DNA from: Lysobacter soyae
Lineage (GTDB): Bacteria; Pseudomonadota; Gammaproteobacteria; Xanthomonadales; Xanthomonadaceae
Length of the DNA stretch: 64,000 nt
NCBI RefSeq assembly: GCF_019551435.1
Contig: NZ_CP080544.1
Coordinates: 1-64,000 of the forward strand
Direction: 5' to 3'
Below the pieces are notes generated by a model. The model was not told the origin of the DNA and ran no database searches. It was given only the letters and a program-made list of their open reading frames with translations. Shown here in pieces: positions 20,831-29,865 of the stretch; position 1 is the first letter of the stretch, and the number at the start of each line of letters is the position of its first letter. Both the position numbers and the translations under genes were made by a program.

Positions 20831-22435
20831 TCAGTTCTCAACCAACTGCTTGCGCGGGAAGCGTTGCTTCATCATCGCCGCGTTATAAGCGAACGAGGCA
20901 ACAATCGCCGACGCTTGCTTGAGATCCGGCTCGGAGATGTGGTCTTGCACGTCGAGGTGCGTGTGGTGCACGTGGCTGAAATAGTCCAGACCGTCTTGCA
21001 CGAACTGGAAGCCCGGCAAGCCGACTTGATCGTACGAGATGTGGTCGGTACTGCCGGTGTTACGTTGGGTGACAACGGTGGCGCCGACATCATTGAACGG
21101 CTTCAACCATTCTTCGAAGATCGGAGCGGCCGCAAGGTTTTCCTGGCCGTACACGCCGCGGATTTTGCCGCTCCCGTTATCGAGGTTGAAGTACACCGAT
21201 AGCTTGTCGTAATCGGCCATGCGCTGCAGCTTGCCTTTGTTCGTGCGCAGCGAACGCGGAATATTCTTCTCGGCCGGATCGGTCGGTTCGGGATATTTCG
21301 CGAAGTGCTTGGCCACATAGGCTTGCGAGCCGACCAGACCTTGTTCTTCACCAGTCCACAGACCGACGCGGATGGTGCGGTTGGGTTTCGCGCCCACGGC
21401 CTTCAGGATGCGCATGGCTTCCATCATCACCGCAACGCCAGCGCCGTTGTCGGCCGCACCGGAACCGGTGTGCCAGGAGTCCATGTGCGCACCGATCATC
21501 ACGATTTCATTGCGGTTCGGGCCGGTGCCCGGGATTTCAGCAATGGTGTTGAAGGCCGGCTTGTTGGTGTCGTCGGTGAAGCGGGCGTCCGATGCCACTC
21601 GCAGGCTGACTTTCTCTTTGTCGGCCAGGGCGCGCATCACGGTGTTGTAGTGTTCGGCGATCATCACGAACGCCGGTACGCCGACCGACTCGCCGGCTTT
21701 GCGCGAACCGCCACCCATGACGCGAACAATGCCGTCGTTCCAGCTGCTGATCGACATCGTGGCGAGCACGCCTTCATCAATCAGGAATTGGTTGAGCAGC
21801 GGGGTGAACTCGGCGCGCTCGCGGAAACGCTTCATCATCGCTTCCGGTGATTCATCGCCAGCCGGACGGCTGACCGGCACCGGCGAAGACGCGATTTCCT
21901 CCAGCGACGCTTTGTCGTGACGTTGGAAATCGGATTTTTCGTTCGGCTTGTACGGACGCAGATCGTCCAAGAACACGATCTTGCCGCGCAGTTTGCCTTT
22001 GAATTTTTCGAGGTCGGCCTTGGAAGCCAGCTTGGCGACCATCGCCTCGCCTTCGACCATGCCGTTGGTGCCCGGCGTCCAGGCTTTCGGCAGCGCATGC
22101 AACGGCATGGCGCGGGGCACGGTCATTTCAACGTGCGCGTCGGTAAAGACCCAGCCGCGACCGAAATCTTCAACGGCTTCGTCGTGCACATTGGCCAGAC
22201 CCCACTCGGTGAACTTCTCACGCGTCCAGGCATTGGCGGCGTACATGGAGGGCGAGTTGGTCAGACGCGGACCGATGACATCGGTCAGGTGATTCAACGT
22301 TTTCAACACTTGCGAGCGTTGGAAGGCTTCGGCGCGAATGCGGCCGGTCATATCCATATCGACGGACTGCGCGTGCGCAATCCCGACACCTGCGATACCT
22401 GCGGCAAGCGCAAGCGTTTTCAATGCATTTCTCAT
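20831..22435 (-). CDS. Secreted M28-family zinc metallopeptidase
   Basis: The protein has 534 residues from the ATG at 22435 (a TTG 21 bases upstream is also in frame). A signal peptide ends near HAQS. A PA-like domain precedes the M28 catalytic domain, which shows IGAHMDSWHTGSGAADNGAG (His and Asp zinc ligands) and TGEEQGLVGSQAY (catalytic and ligand Glu). The family comprises aminopeptidases and carboxypeptidases; a periplasmic or secreted role in peptide degradation is likely. Common in Xanthomonadaceae. Confidence 0.9.
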   Translation of the reverse strand: MRNALKTLALAAGIAGVGIAHAQSVDMDMTGRIRAEAFQRSQVLKTLNHLTDVIGPRLTNSPSMYAANAWTREKFTEWGLANVHDEAVEDFGRGWVFTDAHVEMTVPRAMPLHALPKAWTPGTNGMVEGEAMVAKLASKADLEKFKGKLRGKIVFLDDLRPYKPNEKSDFQRHDKASLEEIASSPVPVSRPAGDESPEAMMKRFRERAEFTPLLNQFLIDEGVLATMSISSWNDGIVRVMGGGSRKAGESVGVPAFVMIAEHYNTVMRALADKEKVSLRVASDARFTDDTNKPAFNTIAEIPGTGPNRNEIVMIGAHMDSWHTGSGAADNGAGVAVMMEAMRILKAVGAKPNRTIRVGLWTGEEQGLVGSQAYVAKHFAKYPEPTDPAEKNIPRSLRTNKGKLQRMADYDKLSVYFNLDNGSGKIRGVYGQENLAAAPIFEEWLKPFNDVGATVVTQRNTGSTDHISYDQVGLPGFQFVQDGLDYFSHVHHTHLDVQDHISEPDLKQASAIVASFAYNAAMMKQRFPRKQLVEN

Positions 22436-22501
22436 GACGACCCCAAGTACAGACAACCTTTGAGTCTAGGTATCCGCCGGTGCTGCGGCGGGTGCCTAAG
22501 G

Positions 22502-23359
22502 TCATGGATTCGGCTCAGTGTTCTCAAATGTGCGCATGATCACGCTTGCGATGTCGGCGGGCATTTCCATGTGCAAATGATGGGTGCCTTCGAACAAGGC
22601 GAGGCTGCCCTGCTTGAGCTGCGCGACATAGCGTTGGCGTACATCGTCCGGCAGATAGGGCTGCGCCGGCGTGGCGAAGATCACCTGGGTCGGGCAGTCG
22701 ATATGGGCGAGCACGTCTTCGATTTGCGCATCGACCGGTCGCAGCCACGTCGGCACGGTGAGCCGTTGGTCGGTGCGCCATTGGAAGCCGCCCGGCACGG
22801 TTTTCAGGCCGCGCTCCACCAACAGTCTTGCTGTCGGCTCGCTCAAACTGTTGGCGACCATGCGCGCTTTGATGGCGGGCGCGATGTCCGGAAACACGCG
22901 CAGCGATCGCGTCGCCATGGCACGCGACGAGGCCACCGATTCGCGCATGCGTTGCGCGGTGTTGCCGGCGTCTTCCGCCAAGCCGCCCAAGGCTTCGATG
23001 CACACCAGCGACAGCACCCGCTCCGGTGCGCTGGCCGCCACCAAACTGGCAATGCCTGCGCCCATCGAGTGGCCGAGCAAATGGAATTCGGTCCAGCCGA
23101 GCGCATCGGCGATATCAAGAACGTTGAGTACCGCCAATTCGAAGGTGTAAGCGACGCCGAGCGGTAGATGGGCACTGCTGCCGTGTCCCGGCAAATCCAC
23201 CGCCACCAAATCGAGATCGCGCAGATGCGGCGCCATCGGCACGAAGCTCGCGGCATTGTCCAACCAACCATGCAGCGCCAGCACTTTTGGTGCGCCGGCT
23301 TCACCCTGGCGGAGGCCCGTGATCTTGCCGATCGGAATCTCAATCTCGAAGGCGTTCAA
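22502..23359 (-). CDS. Alpha/beta hydrolase
   Basis: The protein has 285 residues. The oxyanion-hole region HGWLDNAASF comes early, the nucleophile elbow is GHSMG near residue 96, and the catalytic His is likely in EGTHHLHM near the end. Substrate unknown; possibly a lipase or esterase of the MhpC-like group. Its ATG overlaps the stop of the ferrochelatase gene by four bases, so the two are translationally coupled. Confidence 0.9.
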   Translation of the reverse strand: MNAFEIEIPIGKITGLRQGEAGAPKVLALHGWLDNAASFVPMAPHLRDLDLVAVDLPGHGSSAHLPLGVAYTFELAVLNVLDIADALGWTEFHLLGHSMGAGIASLVAASAPERVLSLVCIEALGGLAEDAGNTAQRMRESVASSRAMATRSLRVFPDIAPAIKARMVANSLSEPTARLLVERGLKTVPGGFQWRTDQRLTVPTWLRPVDAQIEDVLAHIDCPTQVIFATPAQPYLPDDVRQRYVAQLKQGSLALFEGTHHLHMEMPADIASVIMRTFENTEPNP

Positions 23360-24327
23360 GGCTGTGCTTCCCGGGCAATTTGCACCAGTGCATCGGCGTG
23401 CGCATCACTGTCGTTGAGACAGGGAATGTAATTCAGGCGTTCGCCACCGGCCTGTTTGAAAATCTCGGCATTGGTGTCGGCGATTTCTTCGAGCGTTTCC
23501 AAACAATCCACGGCGAAGCCCGGACAGATCACATCGACGGTTTTGACGCCCGCCCTGCCCCACTCCTCAAGGGTGGTGACCGTGAACGGTTCGAGCCACT
23601 TCGCGCGACCGAATCGCGATTGGTAGGTCAGCGTGATGTCATCGCGTTGCAGACCTGCGGCGCGTGCAATTTTGCGCGTACCGGCTTCGCAGTGCGTGGC
23701 ATAAGGATCGCCTTTGCGCACCAAGGCCGCCGGAATGCCGTGAAACGAAAACATCAATTTGTCGGCACGGCCGTGCGCACGGTGATGGGCACGCAATTGA
23801 TCGGCCACGGCCTGCACCCACGCCGGATGGTCGTGATAGTCGGCAATGATCTTGAACTGCGCATCCGCAAAGCGCGGCGCCAAGGCATGGATGCGATCTT
23901 CCACCGAAGCGGTGGTGGTGGTCGAATACTGTGGATACAACGGCAACACGGTGAACGCACGCACGCCTTCGTCATACAGTCGGGCGATGGTCGTATCCAT
24001 ATTGTTGCTGCCGTAACGCATCGCCAGGGCCACGCGCGTGTCGGAAAGTCGCTGCGCGATTTTGGCGGTCAACGCTTCGCTCAACACTTTCAAGGGCGAG
24101 CCGCCATCCATCCAAATGCTTGCGTATTTTTCCGCCACCGGTGCACAGCGCTTGGGCAGAATCACGCGATTGAGCAACGGCGACCAAATAAAACGCGGAA
24201 TGGCGACCACGCGCGGGTCCATCAAAAATTCGGCCAAGTAACGCCGGACCGATTCCGCATCCGCCTGATCCGGTGTGCCGAGATTGACGAGTAAAAGGGC
24301 GTTTTTCACAGATTTGGCAGGTTCCAT
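23356..24327 (-). CDS. hemH: Ferrochelatase
   Basis: The protein has 323 residues. It inserts Fe2+ into protoporphyrin IX, the last step of protoheme synthesis. Visible marks are LLVNLGTPDQ at the start, the LPLYPQYSTTTTASV segment, SFHGIPAALVRKGD with the active-site His, TYQSRFGRAKWLEP and CPGFAVDCLETLEEI with the conserved Glu. Full length for the family. Confidence 0.97.
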   Translation of the reverse strand: MEPAKSVKNALLLVNLGTPDQADAESVRRYLAEFLMDPRVVAIPRFIWSPLLNRVILPKRCAPVAEKYASIWMDGGSPLKVLSEALTAKIAQRLSDTRVALAMRYGSNNMDTTIARLYDEGVRAFTVLPLYPQYSTTTTASVEDRIHALAPRFADAQFKIIADYHDHPAWVQAVADQLRAHHRAHGRADKLMFSFHGIPAALVRKGDPYATHCEAGTRKIARAAGLQRDDITLTYQSRFGRAKWLEPFTVTTLEEWGRAGVKTVDVICPGFAVDCLETLEEIADTNAEIFKQAGGERLNYIPCLNDSDAHADALVQIAREAQP

Positions 24328-24430
24328 TTAGCGCACTAGCTTAACGCGCGACAGGTGCGGCTGCCGTGTTCGGTTTACCCCCCGCGCCGCAACGCTTAGC
24401 ATCAAGGTTTCGCACGCAAATGGATGACTC

Positions 24431-25318
24431 ATGGATTTTCGCGCTGCCACCCCCGCTTTCCGTTGGCTGCTGCCGACACTGCTAGTCGCCGGCGGCTTGG
24501 CGGCAAGTTCTGGCGCCCAAGCGAAAGACAAGCTGGATGACGCTGCCCGTGCGCAGCGCGCGGTGCAGGTGTTGCGCGATATCCAAGCCATTCCCGAATC
24601 GGCAATTCCGGATCGTTTGTTTGATGAAGCCCGCGCCGTGGTGGTGGTGCCGGACACGTTGAAGATCGGCTTTATTTTCGGCGGTCGTCGCGGTGAGGGG
24701 TTGCTCTCGGTGCGCCGCCCGGATGGCAGCTGGTCGGCGCCGTCCTTCGTCAAACTCACCGGCGGCAGCATCGGTCTGCAGGCCGGCGTGCAATCGGCGG
24801 ACATCGTGATGGTCTTCCACACCGATCGCGGTTTGGACAGCATTGTGGCCGGCAAATTCACCCTCGGCGCCGATGCCGGCGTGGCGGCGGGCCCTGTGGG
24901 CCGCACGGCCTCGGCCTCGACGGATGAACAGTTGAAGGCGGAAATTTGGTCTTGGTCGCGCGCCCGCGGCCTGTTTGCCGGTGTGTCGGTGGACGGTGCC
25001 GCGCTGTCAATTGACGACGCCGCGAACCAACGCATGTACGGCCAAGGCAGTACGCCGCGGATGATTTTTGAAGGCCGTACAGCCGTGCGCACCCCGAATG
25101 CGTTGGTGGATTTCAGCGATACGATCGAAGAAGCGGCAGCCGCCGCACACAGCCGCCGCGCCGTCAGTGATGCGCCGGTGGCCGCCAGCGCCACACCAAC
25201 GGTAGCACCCGCCGCTACCGCGGCACCGGTAGCAGCGCCGGAAACGCAAACCGCGGCGCCGGCCGCAAGCAGCGCGGTCACCACCGAAGCCCTGCCCGAG
25301 CCGGCCAAAAAACCCTGA
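24431..25318 (+). CDS. SYLF-domain (YSC84-like) lipid-binding protein, secreted
   Basis: The protein has 295 residues. A signal peptide (about 1-35, ending GAQAKDK) is followed by a SYLF domain: VLRDIQAIPESAIPDRLF, AVVVVPDTLKIGFIFGGRRGEGLLSVR, FVKLTGGSIGLQAGVQSADIVMVF and the later WSRARGLFAGVSVDGA. A Pro/Ala/Thr-rich tail of about 60 residues ends the protein. SYLF domains bind phosphoinositides in eukaryotes; the bacterial role is unclear. Confidence 0.9.
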   Translation: MDFRAATPAFRWLLPTLLVAGGLAASSGAQAKDKLDDAARAQRAVQVLRDIQAIPESAIPDRLFDEARAVVVVPDTLKIGFIFGGRRGEGLLSVRRPDGSWSAPSFVKLTGGSIGLQAGVQSADIVMVFHTDRGLDSIVAGKFTLGADAGVAAGPVGRTASASTDEQLKAEIWSWSRARGLFAGVSVDGAALSIDDAANQRMYGQGSTPRMIFEGRTAVRTPNALVDFSDTIEEAAAAAHSRRAVSDAPVAASATPTVAPAATAAPVAAPETQTAAPAASSAVTTEALPEPAKKP

Positions 25319-25370
25319 GCCCGAAGGGGCGATGCGGTATCCTTTGCGCTCGAATTGAAGAGGATTTGCC

Positions 25371-25559
25371 ATGAGTATTGGGCACTGGATTGTCGTGCTC
25401 GTCATCGTCTTGCTGGTGTTCGGCACCCGCCGTCTAACGAGCGGCGCGCGTGACCTCGGCAAAGCCGTGAACGAGTTCAAGAAGGGTGTGAACGGCGAAG
25501 AAGAGCCGAAGACGCCGCCGTCCGAAAAGACGGACGATTCGAACTCGAACACGCCGTAA
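25371..25559 (+). CDS. tatA: Twin-arginine translocase subunit TatA
   Basis: The protein has 62 residues. One N-terminal helix (about 4-19, [16 protein letters not shown]) precedes the amphipathic helix ([19 protein letters not shown]) and an acidic tail. TatA oligomers form the path for folded proteins carrying RR signal peptides. It is first of the tatABC operon; GAGGATT precedes the ATG. Confidence 0.95.
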   Translation: MSIGHWIVVLVIVLLVFGTRRLTSGARDLGKAVNEFKKGVNGEEEPKTPPSEKTDDSNSNTP

Positions 25560-25574
25560 TCGCGACCCCCGACA

Positions 25575-25868
25575 ATGTTCGAGGTGGGTTTCAGCGAGAT
25601 GCTCTTGATCGGCATCGTCGCGCTGATCGTGTTGGGTCCGGAAAGATTGCCGCGCGCCGCGCGCATGGTCGGTCTGTGGGTGCGCCGCATGCGCGCCTAT
25701 TGGTTTTCGATGCAGGCGCAGTTGGAACAGGAATTGGCCGCGGAAGATATGCGCAAGGCGATGCGTGAAGCGCAGGCATCGCTGGACGAGATGAAGGCCA
25801 AGCTCAACGCACCGCTGGAAGCGCCCGACACGACGACACCGGAAAAGAAAGATGACGACGCCGTCTGA
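25575..25868 (+). CDS. tatB: Twin-arginine translocase subunit TatB
   Basis: The protein has 97 residues, with the typical MFEVGFSEMLLIGIVALIVLGPERLP start (helix, then the GP hinge) and a long amphipathic charged region. It works with TatC to recognise twin-arginine signal peptides. Its end overlaps the start of tatC by 17 bases. Confidence 0.95.
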   Translation: MFEVGFSEMLLIGIVALIVLGPERLPRAARMVGLWVRRMRAYWFSMQAQLEQELAAEDMRKAMREAQASLDEMKAKLNAPLEAPDTTTPEKKDDDAV

Positions 25869-26613
25869 CGCGCCGATGTTCGGCGGCATGGTGGCGCATT
25901 TGTTGGAAATGCGAAAACGCCTGCTGCGTGCATTGGCCGGGTTCGCTTTGGTGTTGTTGGCGCTGCTGCCGTTTGCCAATCGTCTGTACACCCTGCTCTC
26001 CGAGCCTTTGTTGCGGGTGATGCCCAAGGGCGGTCAAATCATTGCCACCCAAGTGGCGTCGCCGTTTGTCACGCCGTTGAAGCTGGCGTTCTTCGTCGCC
26101 TTGATGATTTCCATGCCTTGGCTGCTGTACCAAGCCTGGGCGTTTGTCGCACCCGGCTTGTACAAGCGCGAACGCAAGTTGGCCGTGCCGATGTTGGTGG
26201 CCGCGCTGGGTTTGTTTTACGCCGGTTGCGCGTTCGCTTATTACTTGGTGTTGCCGGCGGCCTTCGGATTTTTATCCAAGACCTTGCCGCCCGGCGTGGC
26301 GATGATGACGGACATCTCCGCCTATCTCGATTTTGTATTGGTGATTTTTCTCGCCTTCGGGCTGAGTTTTGAGTTGCCGATTGCCTTGTTGGTGGCGGTC
26401 TTGCTCGGCGTGGTCACGCCGAAGCAGTTGGCGGACTGGCGCGGTTATGCGGTAGTGGCGATTTTCATCGTCGCGGCGGTGATCACGCCGCCGGATGTGG
26501 TGTCGCAATTGTTGCTGGCGATCCCCCTGATCGCGCTGTATGAAATCGGCTTGTTGTTTGCGCGGGTGATGCACAAGTCGCGCGCCGCGGAACATGCAGA
26601 CAACATCACCTGA
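25852..26613 (+). CDS. tatC: Twin-arginine translocase subunit TatC
   Basis: The protein has 253 residues with six membrane helices. Family motifs: HLLEMRKRLLRAL near the N-terminus, SPFVTPLKLAFFVALMISMPWLLYQ and the FGLSFELPIALL segment. TatC is the signal-peptide receptor of the Tat system. Its stop overlaps the start of the RDD gene by 20 bases. Confidence 0.97.
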   Translation: MTTPSDAPMFGGMVAHLLEMRKRLLRALAGFALVLLALLPFANRLYTLLSEPLLRVMPKGGQIIATQVASPFVTPLKLAFFVALMISMPWLLYQAWAFVAPGLYKRERKLAVPMLVAALGLFYAGCAFAYYLVLPAAFGFLSKTLPPGVAMMTDISAYLDFVLVIFLAFGLSFELPIALLVAVLLGVVTPKQLADWRGYAVVAIFIVAAVITPPDVVSQLLLAIPLIALYEIGLLFARVMHKSRAAEHADNIT

Positions 26614-27193
26614 TTCGCGTCTGCCCGGCAAACCGGCCGGCTTTGTGTTGCGCGCCTGCGCGTGGTGCATTGATGCGGCGATTGTCTTGCCGTTGGTTTG
26701 TCTTGCTACTTACTTGTGCACGGATCCCGCTGCGATCTGGCAGGCGTTTCTATCGTTGCACAGGCAGGTGTCGAAGCAGGCGGCGATAGCCGCGTTCGAC
26801 GGGCTCGATTTCATCAGTTTTGTTCAGTCGCTGCTGAGTGGCGCAAACATCCAAGCCGATGCGCGGCAACTGGCGACACGGCTCTTACATATGACCTTCG
26901 TCTTCATCGCCGGATTCGCATTGGCGTCCGGCCTGCTGAATGTCTGGGGGGAAACGCGCGCTGCTCGCGGCTCCATCGGCAAACGCCACGTGGGTTTGAT
27001 GGTGGTGGATGCCGACAGCGGCCAAGGCTTGTCGGTCTCGCGCTCGGTGCTTCGCCAATTGGCCGCATCACTGTCCTGGTTTAGCTTGAATTTGGGCCAC
27101 CTGATGGCGGCCCTGCCTCCGGATCACACGACGCTGCACGATCGCTTGACGCGAACGCGCGTGATTATTCGGGTGCCTTCATCTCGCAATTGA
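26594..27193 (+). CDS. RDD-family membrane protein
   Basis: The protein has 199 residues. It starts in an RDD-like way (GFVLRACAWCIDAAIVLPLV) and has the later GSIGKRHVGLMVVDADSG and SVLRQLAASLSWFSLNLGHL segments, with three membrane helices. RDD proteins are poorly understood; some are transporters. It follows tatC with overlap and ends convergent with, and overlapping, the VOC gene by 29 bases. Confidence 0.85.
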   Translation: MQTTSPDSRLPGKPAGFVLRACAWCIDAAIVLPLVCLATYLCTDPAAIWQAFLSLHRQVSKQAAIAAFDGLDFISFVQSLLSGANIQADARQLATRLLHMTFVFIAGFALASGLLNVWGETRAARGSIGKRHVGLMVVDADSGQGLSVSRSVLRQLAASLSWFSLNLGHLMAALPPDHTTLHDRLTRTRVIIRVPSSRN

Positions 27194-27581
27194 CCATCCA
27201 CGGCACGCCGAACTGATCGACGCACATGCCGAAGCGTTGCGCCCAGAAGGTTTCTTCCAACGGCATGGTGACGGTGCCGTTTTCGCTCAGGCCGGCGAAA
27301 AAACGTTCGGCGTCGGCGACGTTTTCCGCGTTGACGCTCAGGCTGAACCCGCCGAGGGGTTTCAAATATTCCGGCGGGCAGTCGGCACCCATCAAAATCG
27401 CACCGTCGGGAAATTGCAGCGTGGCGTGCATGACGTCATCAGGCTTCATGCCGGGTGCTTGGGCATTTTCCGGTGATTCGCCCCAAGTGTGGGTAAACAG
27501 CAATTTCGCGCCGAGCACGCGCTGATACAAATCAAACGCCTTGCGGGTGGTCCCGGAGGGAAAGTTTAAGTACGGATTCAT
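27165..27581 (-). CDS. PhnB-like VOC-family protein
   Basis: The protein has 138 residues. It has the PhnB/3-demethylubiquinone-like VOC pattern: NPYLNFPSGTTRKAFDLYQRVLGAK, DVMHATLQFPDGAILMGAD, GGFSLSVNAENVADAERFF and the end WAQRFGMCVDQFGVPWMVN. Substrate unknown. It is adjacent to the GFA gene on the same strand. Confidence 0.9.
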   Translation of the reverse strand: MNPYLNFPSGTTRKAFDLYQRVLGAKLLFTHTWGESPENAQAPGMKPDDVMHATLQFPDGAILMGADCPPEYLKPLGGFSLSVNAENVADAERFFAGLSENGTVTMPLEETFWAQRFGMCVDQFGVPWMVNCEMKAPE

Positions 27582-27607
27582 GATCGGTTTCCTGTATGGG
27601 ATGGGAA

Positions 27608-27955
27608 TTAGAAACTGCGACCGTCCACTTTATTGACCGGGATCGAATCGATGTCTTCGTTTTCAATACAGCGCACGTTGACGGCATAGAGCGACGTCCC
27701 GTCTTCCGCATGACCACGACCAAAGGCTTGGCAGCCGCAGGTCTTGCAGAACTGATGGTCGATGACGTGCTTGTTGAATTGGTACGTGGTGAGCGCATCC
27801 GCACCTTGCAGCAAGCTGAACTCAGTTTCCGGCACGAACCACAGCTTGAAACCCTTCCGTTGGCAGTGCGAACAATTGCACTCCATCACAGATTCCGGCG
27901 TGCCTTGCACTTCGAACTTCACTGCCCCGCAGTGGCAACTGCCCTGAAGACTCAT
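27608..27955 (-). CDS. GFA-family (glutathione-dependent formaldehyde-activating-like) protein
   Basis: The protein has 115 residues and the zinc-binding Cys set of the GFA/CENP-V fold: SCHCGAVKFEV, ECNCSHCQRKG and CKTCGCQAFGRG. Family members use glutathione or bind zinc, but most have no assigned substrate. AAGGAGTTG before the ATG secures the start. Confidence 0.9.
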   Translation of the reverse strand: MSLQGSCHCGAVKFEVQGTPESVMECNCSHCQRKGFKLWFVPETEFSLLQGADALTTYQFNKHVIDHQFCKTCGCQAFGRGHAEDGTSLYAVNVRCIENEDIDSIPVNKVDGRSF

Positions 27956-28045
27956 TGATTCAACTCCTTGATCGAACGCCAGGCGACGGCGAACCCTGAC
28001 TGTAGGCGCAAGCCTGTTATCCAGACGCGAAACCCGCGGCCGGCC

Positions 28046-28693
28046 TCATACGGTATCGCGATTCTTGCCTTTCCATCCCGCGTACCAGGCGCGGATACGC
28101 GCCATGTCGGCCTCGAAGTCGTCGCTAAGCTTCACGGTCGGGCCGATGCCGATGATCTTATCGGGATAGTGGAAGTACTCGAGGATGACCGGAACGTTGG
28201 CTTCGTGGGCGATCTTCCAAAAGCCGGATTTCCATTTCTCGACTTTCTTGCGGGTCCCTTCCGGCGCGATGCCCAACCAGAAGGCGTCGGCATTCTTCAT
28301 TCTTTCCACCGTCTGACCGACGAAACCGCCGGGCGCGTCGCGATCTATGGCGATCACTCCCAAGGCGCACAGGATCGGGCCGGCCGGCCAGAAAAACAAC
28401 TCCTTCTTGGCGAGAATGCGGATCTCGAGCCCCATGGCCATTTTTGCCGCAAAGCCCCAGACGCCGTCCCAATTCGACGAGTGCGGCGCGCCGATCAAGA
28501 CCGCCCGGCGCACGTCGGGCATCTCGCCCACCATGCGCCAACCGCCCAGCTTCAGCAGACTGCGACCGAACCAACGGCTGAAACGGTTCGGCGCGACGCG
28601 CGGCGCGTTCGGCGGCAAGCTCAACACGTTGCCATCCGGTGCCGGTGTCGGCGGATGCGAGCCGACCGCCGGCAGTGCTTCAATCCCAATCAC
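28046..28693 (-). CDS. PlsC-like acyltransferase
   Basis: The protein has 215 residues. The HxxxxD acyltransferase motif is in GAPHSSNWDGVWGF, followed by KKELFFWPAGPILCALGVIAIDR and EGTRKKVEKWKSGF (EGTR motif). It probably transfers a fatty acyl group to lysophosphatidate or a related acceptor at the inner membrane. Its start overlaps the end of the arfB gene by 14 bases. Confidence 0.85.
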   Translation of the reverse strand: MIGIEALPAVGSHPPTPAPDGNVLSLPPNAPRVAPNRFSRWFGRSLLKLGGWRMVGEMPDVRRAVLIGAPHSSNWDGVWGFAAKMAMGLEIRILAKKELFFWPAGPILCALGVIAIDRDAPGGFVGQTVERMKNADAFWLGIAPEGTRKKVEKWKSGFWKIAHEANVPVILEYFHYPDKIIGIGPTVKLSDDFEADMARIRAWYAGWKGKNRDTV

Positions 28694-29084
28694 GTCGCGT
28701 CCTTTGTTGTTTCAATTGGCCGGCTTTCTTTTTGCTGTCCAGCCGTCGTTCCTTCGATGCGCGCGTCGGCTTGGTGGCCACGCGCGGCTTTTGCACTTCG
28801 AATCCGTGCGCGATGAATTGCATCAACCGCTCACGCGCATCTTCGCGGTTGCGGTCTTGCGTACGAAAGCGCTGCGCATGAATCACCAGCACGCCTTCAT
28901 CGGTCAGACGTCGATCGCGTCGCGCCAACAAGCGTGCGCGCACCGGCTCGCTCAACGAGGGTGAGCCCGCCACATCAAAGCGCAGTTCGACGGCCGTGGC
29001 GACCTTGTTGACGTTCTGTCCCCCCGCCCCGGAAGCGCGCACAAATCGCTCTTCGATTTCAGGTTCGATCTTCTCGATACGCAT
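28680..29084 (-). CDS. arfB: Alternative ribosome-rescue factor ArfB (peptidyl-tRNA hydrolase)
   Basis: The protein has 134 residues. The GGQ catalytic motif is in ASGAGGQNVNKVAT (about residues 18-26), followed by a basic C-terminal tail (KKAGQLKQQRTRRD) that enters the empty mRNA channel of stalled ribosomes. Length fits the family (YaeJ). It lies 10 bases after truC on the same strand. Confidence 0.95.
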   Translation of the reverse strand: MRIEKIEPEIEERFVRASGAGGQNVNKVATAVELRFDVAGSPSLSEPVRARLLARRDRRLTDEGVLVIHAQRFRTQDRNREDARERLMQFIAHGFEVQKPRVATKPTRASKERRLDSKKKAGQLKQQRTRRDWD

Positions 29085-29093
29085 GCGTCGAGT

Positions 29094-29831
29094 CTAAACG
29101 AGCGGCATGTCACTGTGCGATGGGAACAGGGCCAGGGCTTTGTTGAATTCCCCTTCGGTGGGCACCCGCACTTCAATCAGCTCACCGCTATAGGGATGCC
29201 GGAAGCGCAGCATTTCGCAATGCAGCAACATCCGGTGGATGCCCTGCATGCGGAAGTTGCGGTTGTGCCGGCCGTCGCCGTGACTGGTGTCACCGATCAT
29301 GTGATGAAAGGCGTGTTTGAGATGCCGACGGATCTGCCGGAAGCGTCCGGTCTCCGGCATCGCGCGCAGCAAGGCATAGCGCGAGGTCTCGTGGTGCGCC
29401 GAAGGCAGGGCCAATTCGCAGCGGTCCAGCGTCTCGAAATGCGTGATCGCCGGTTTCTTCTGCGGCTTGCCGGGGCCGCCATCCAAAGGATGGTCGATGG
29501 TGAACGCATCCTCAGCCGGCCAGCCGCGGCAAACGGTCAGATAGGATTTTTCCACTTCGCCGGCCATCCAGGCCTTGCCGAGCAATGAAGCGGTGTCACG
29601 GTCGAGCGCCACCAACAAGGCGCCGCTGGTGGCACGATCCAAGCGATGGACAAGAAACACCGGACAGCCGAGTTGCTCGCGCAAACGGTCTGCCGCGAAA
29701 TCGGACTCGCCACGCGCCAGTGCACTGTCGTGGACCATCAATCCCGGCGGCTTGTTGACCACGACGAACTGCGGATCGTGATGGACGATGGGCAATGCGG
29801 TGTTTGGCGCGTGGTTTGGCGCGTCACTCAT
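29094..29831 (-). CDS. truC: tRNA pseudouridine(65) synthase TruC
   Basis: The protein has 245 residues, RluA-family. The catalytic Asp is in FLVHRLDRATSGALLVA; VVVNKPPGLMVHDS opens the domain and FRQIRRHLKHAFHHMIGDTSHGDG is typical of TruC, including the HMIGDT-type core. It modifies U65 of tRNA; a 23S rRNA enzyme is the alternative. No S4 domain is present. Confidence 0.88.
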   Translation of the reverse strand: MSDAPNHAPNTALPIVHHDPQFVVVNKPPGLMVHDSALARGESDFAADRLREQLGCPVFLVHRLDRATSGALLVALDRDTASLLGKAWMAGEVEKSYLTVCRGWPAEDAFTIDHPLDGGPGKPQKKPAITHFETLDRCELALPSAHHETSRYALLRAMPETGRFRQIRRHLKHAFHHMIGDTSHGDGRHNRNFRMQGIHRMLLHCEMLRFRHPYSGELIEVRVPTEGEFNKALALFPSHSDMPLV

Positions 29832-29865
29832 GGTTCTGTCGTTTCACCGAAGTCGGACAGTTGAC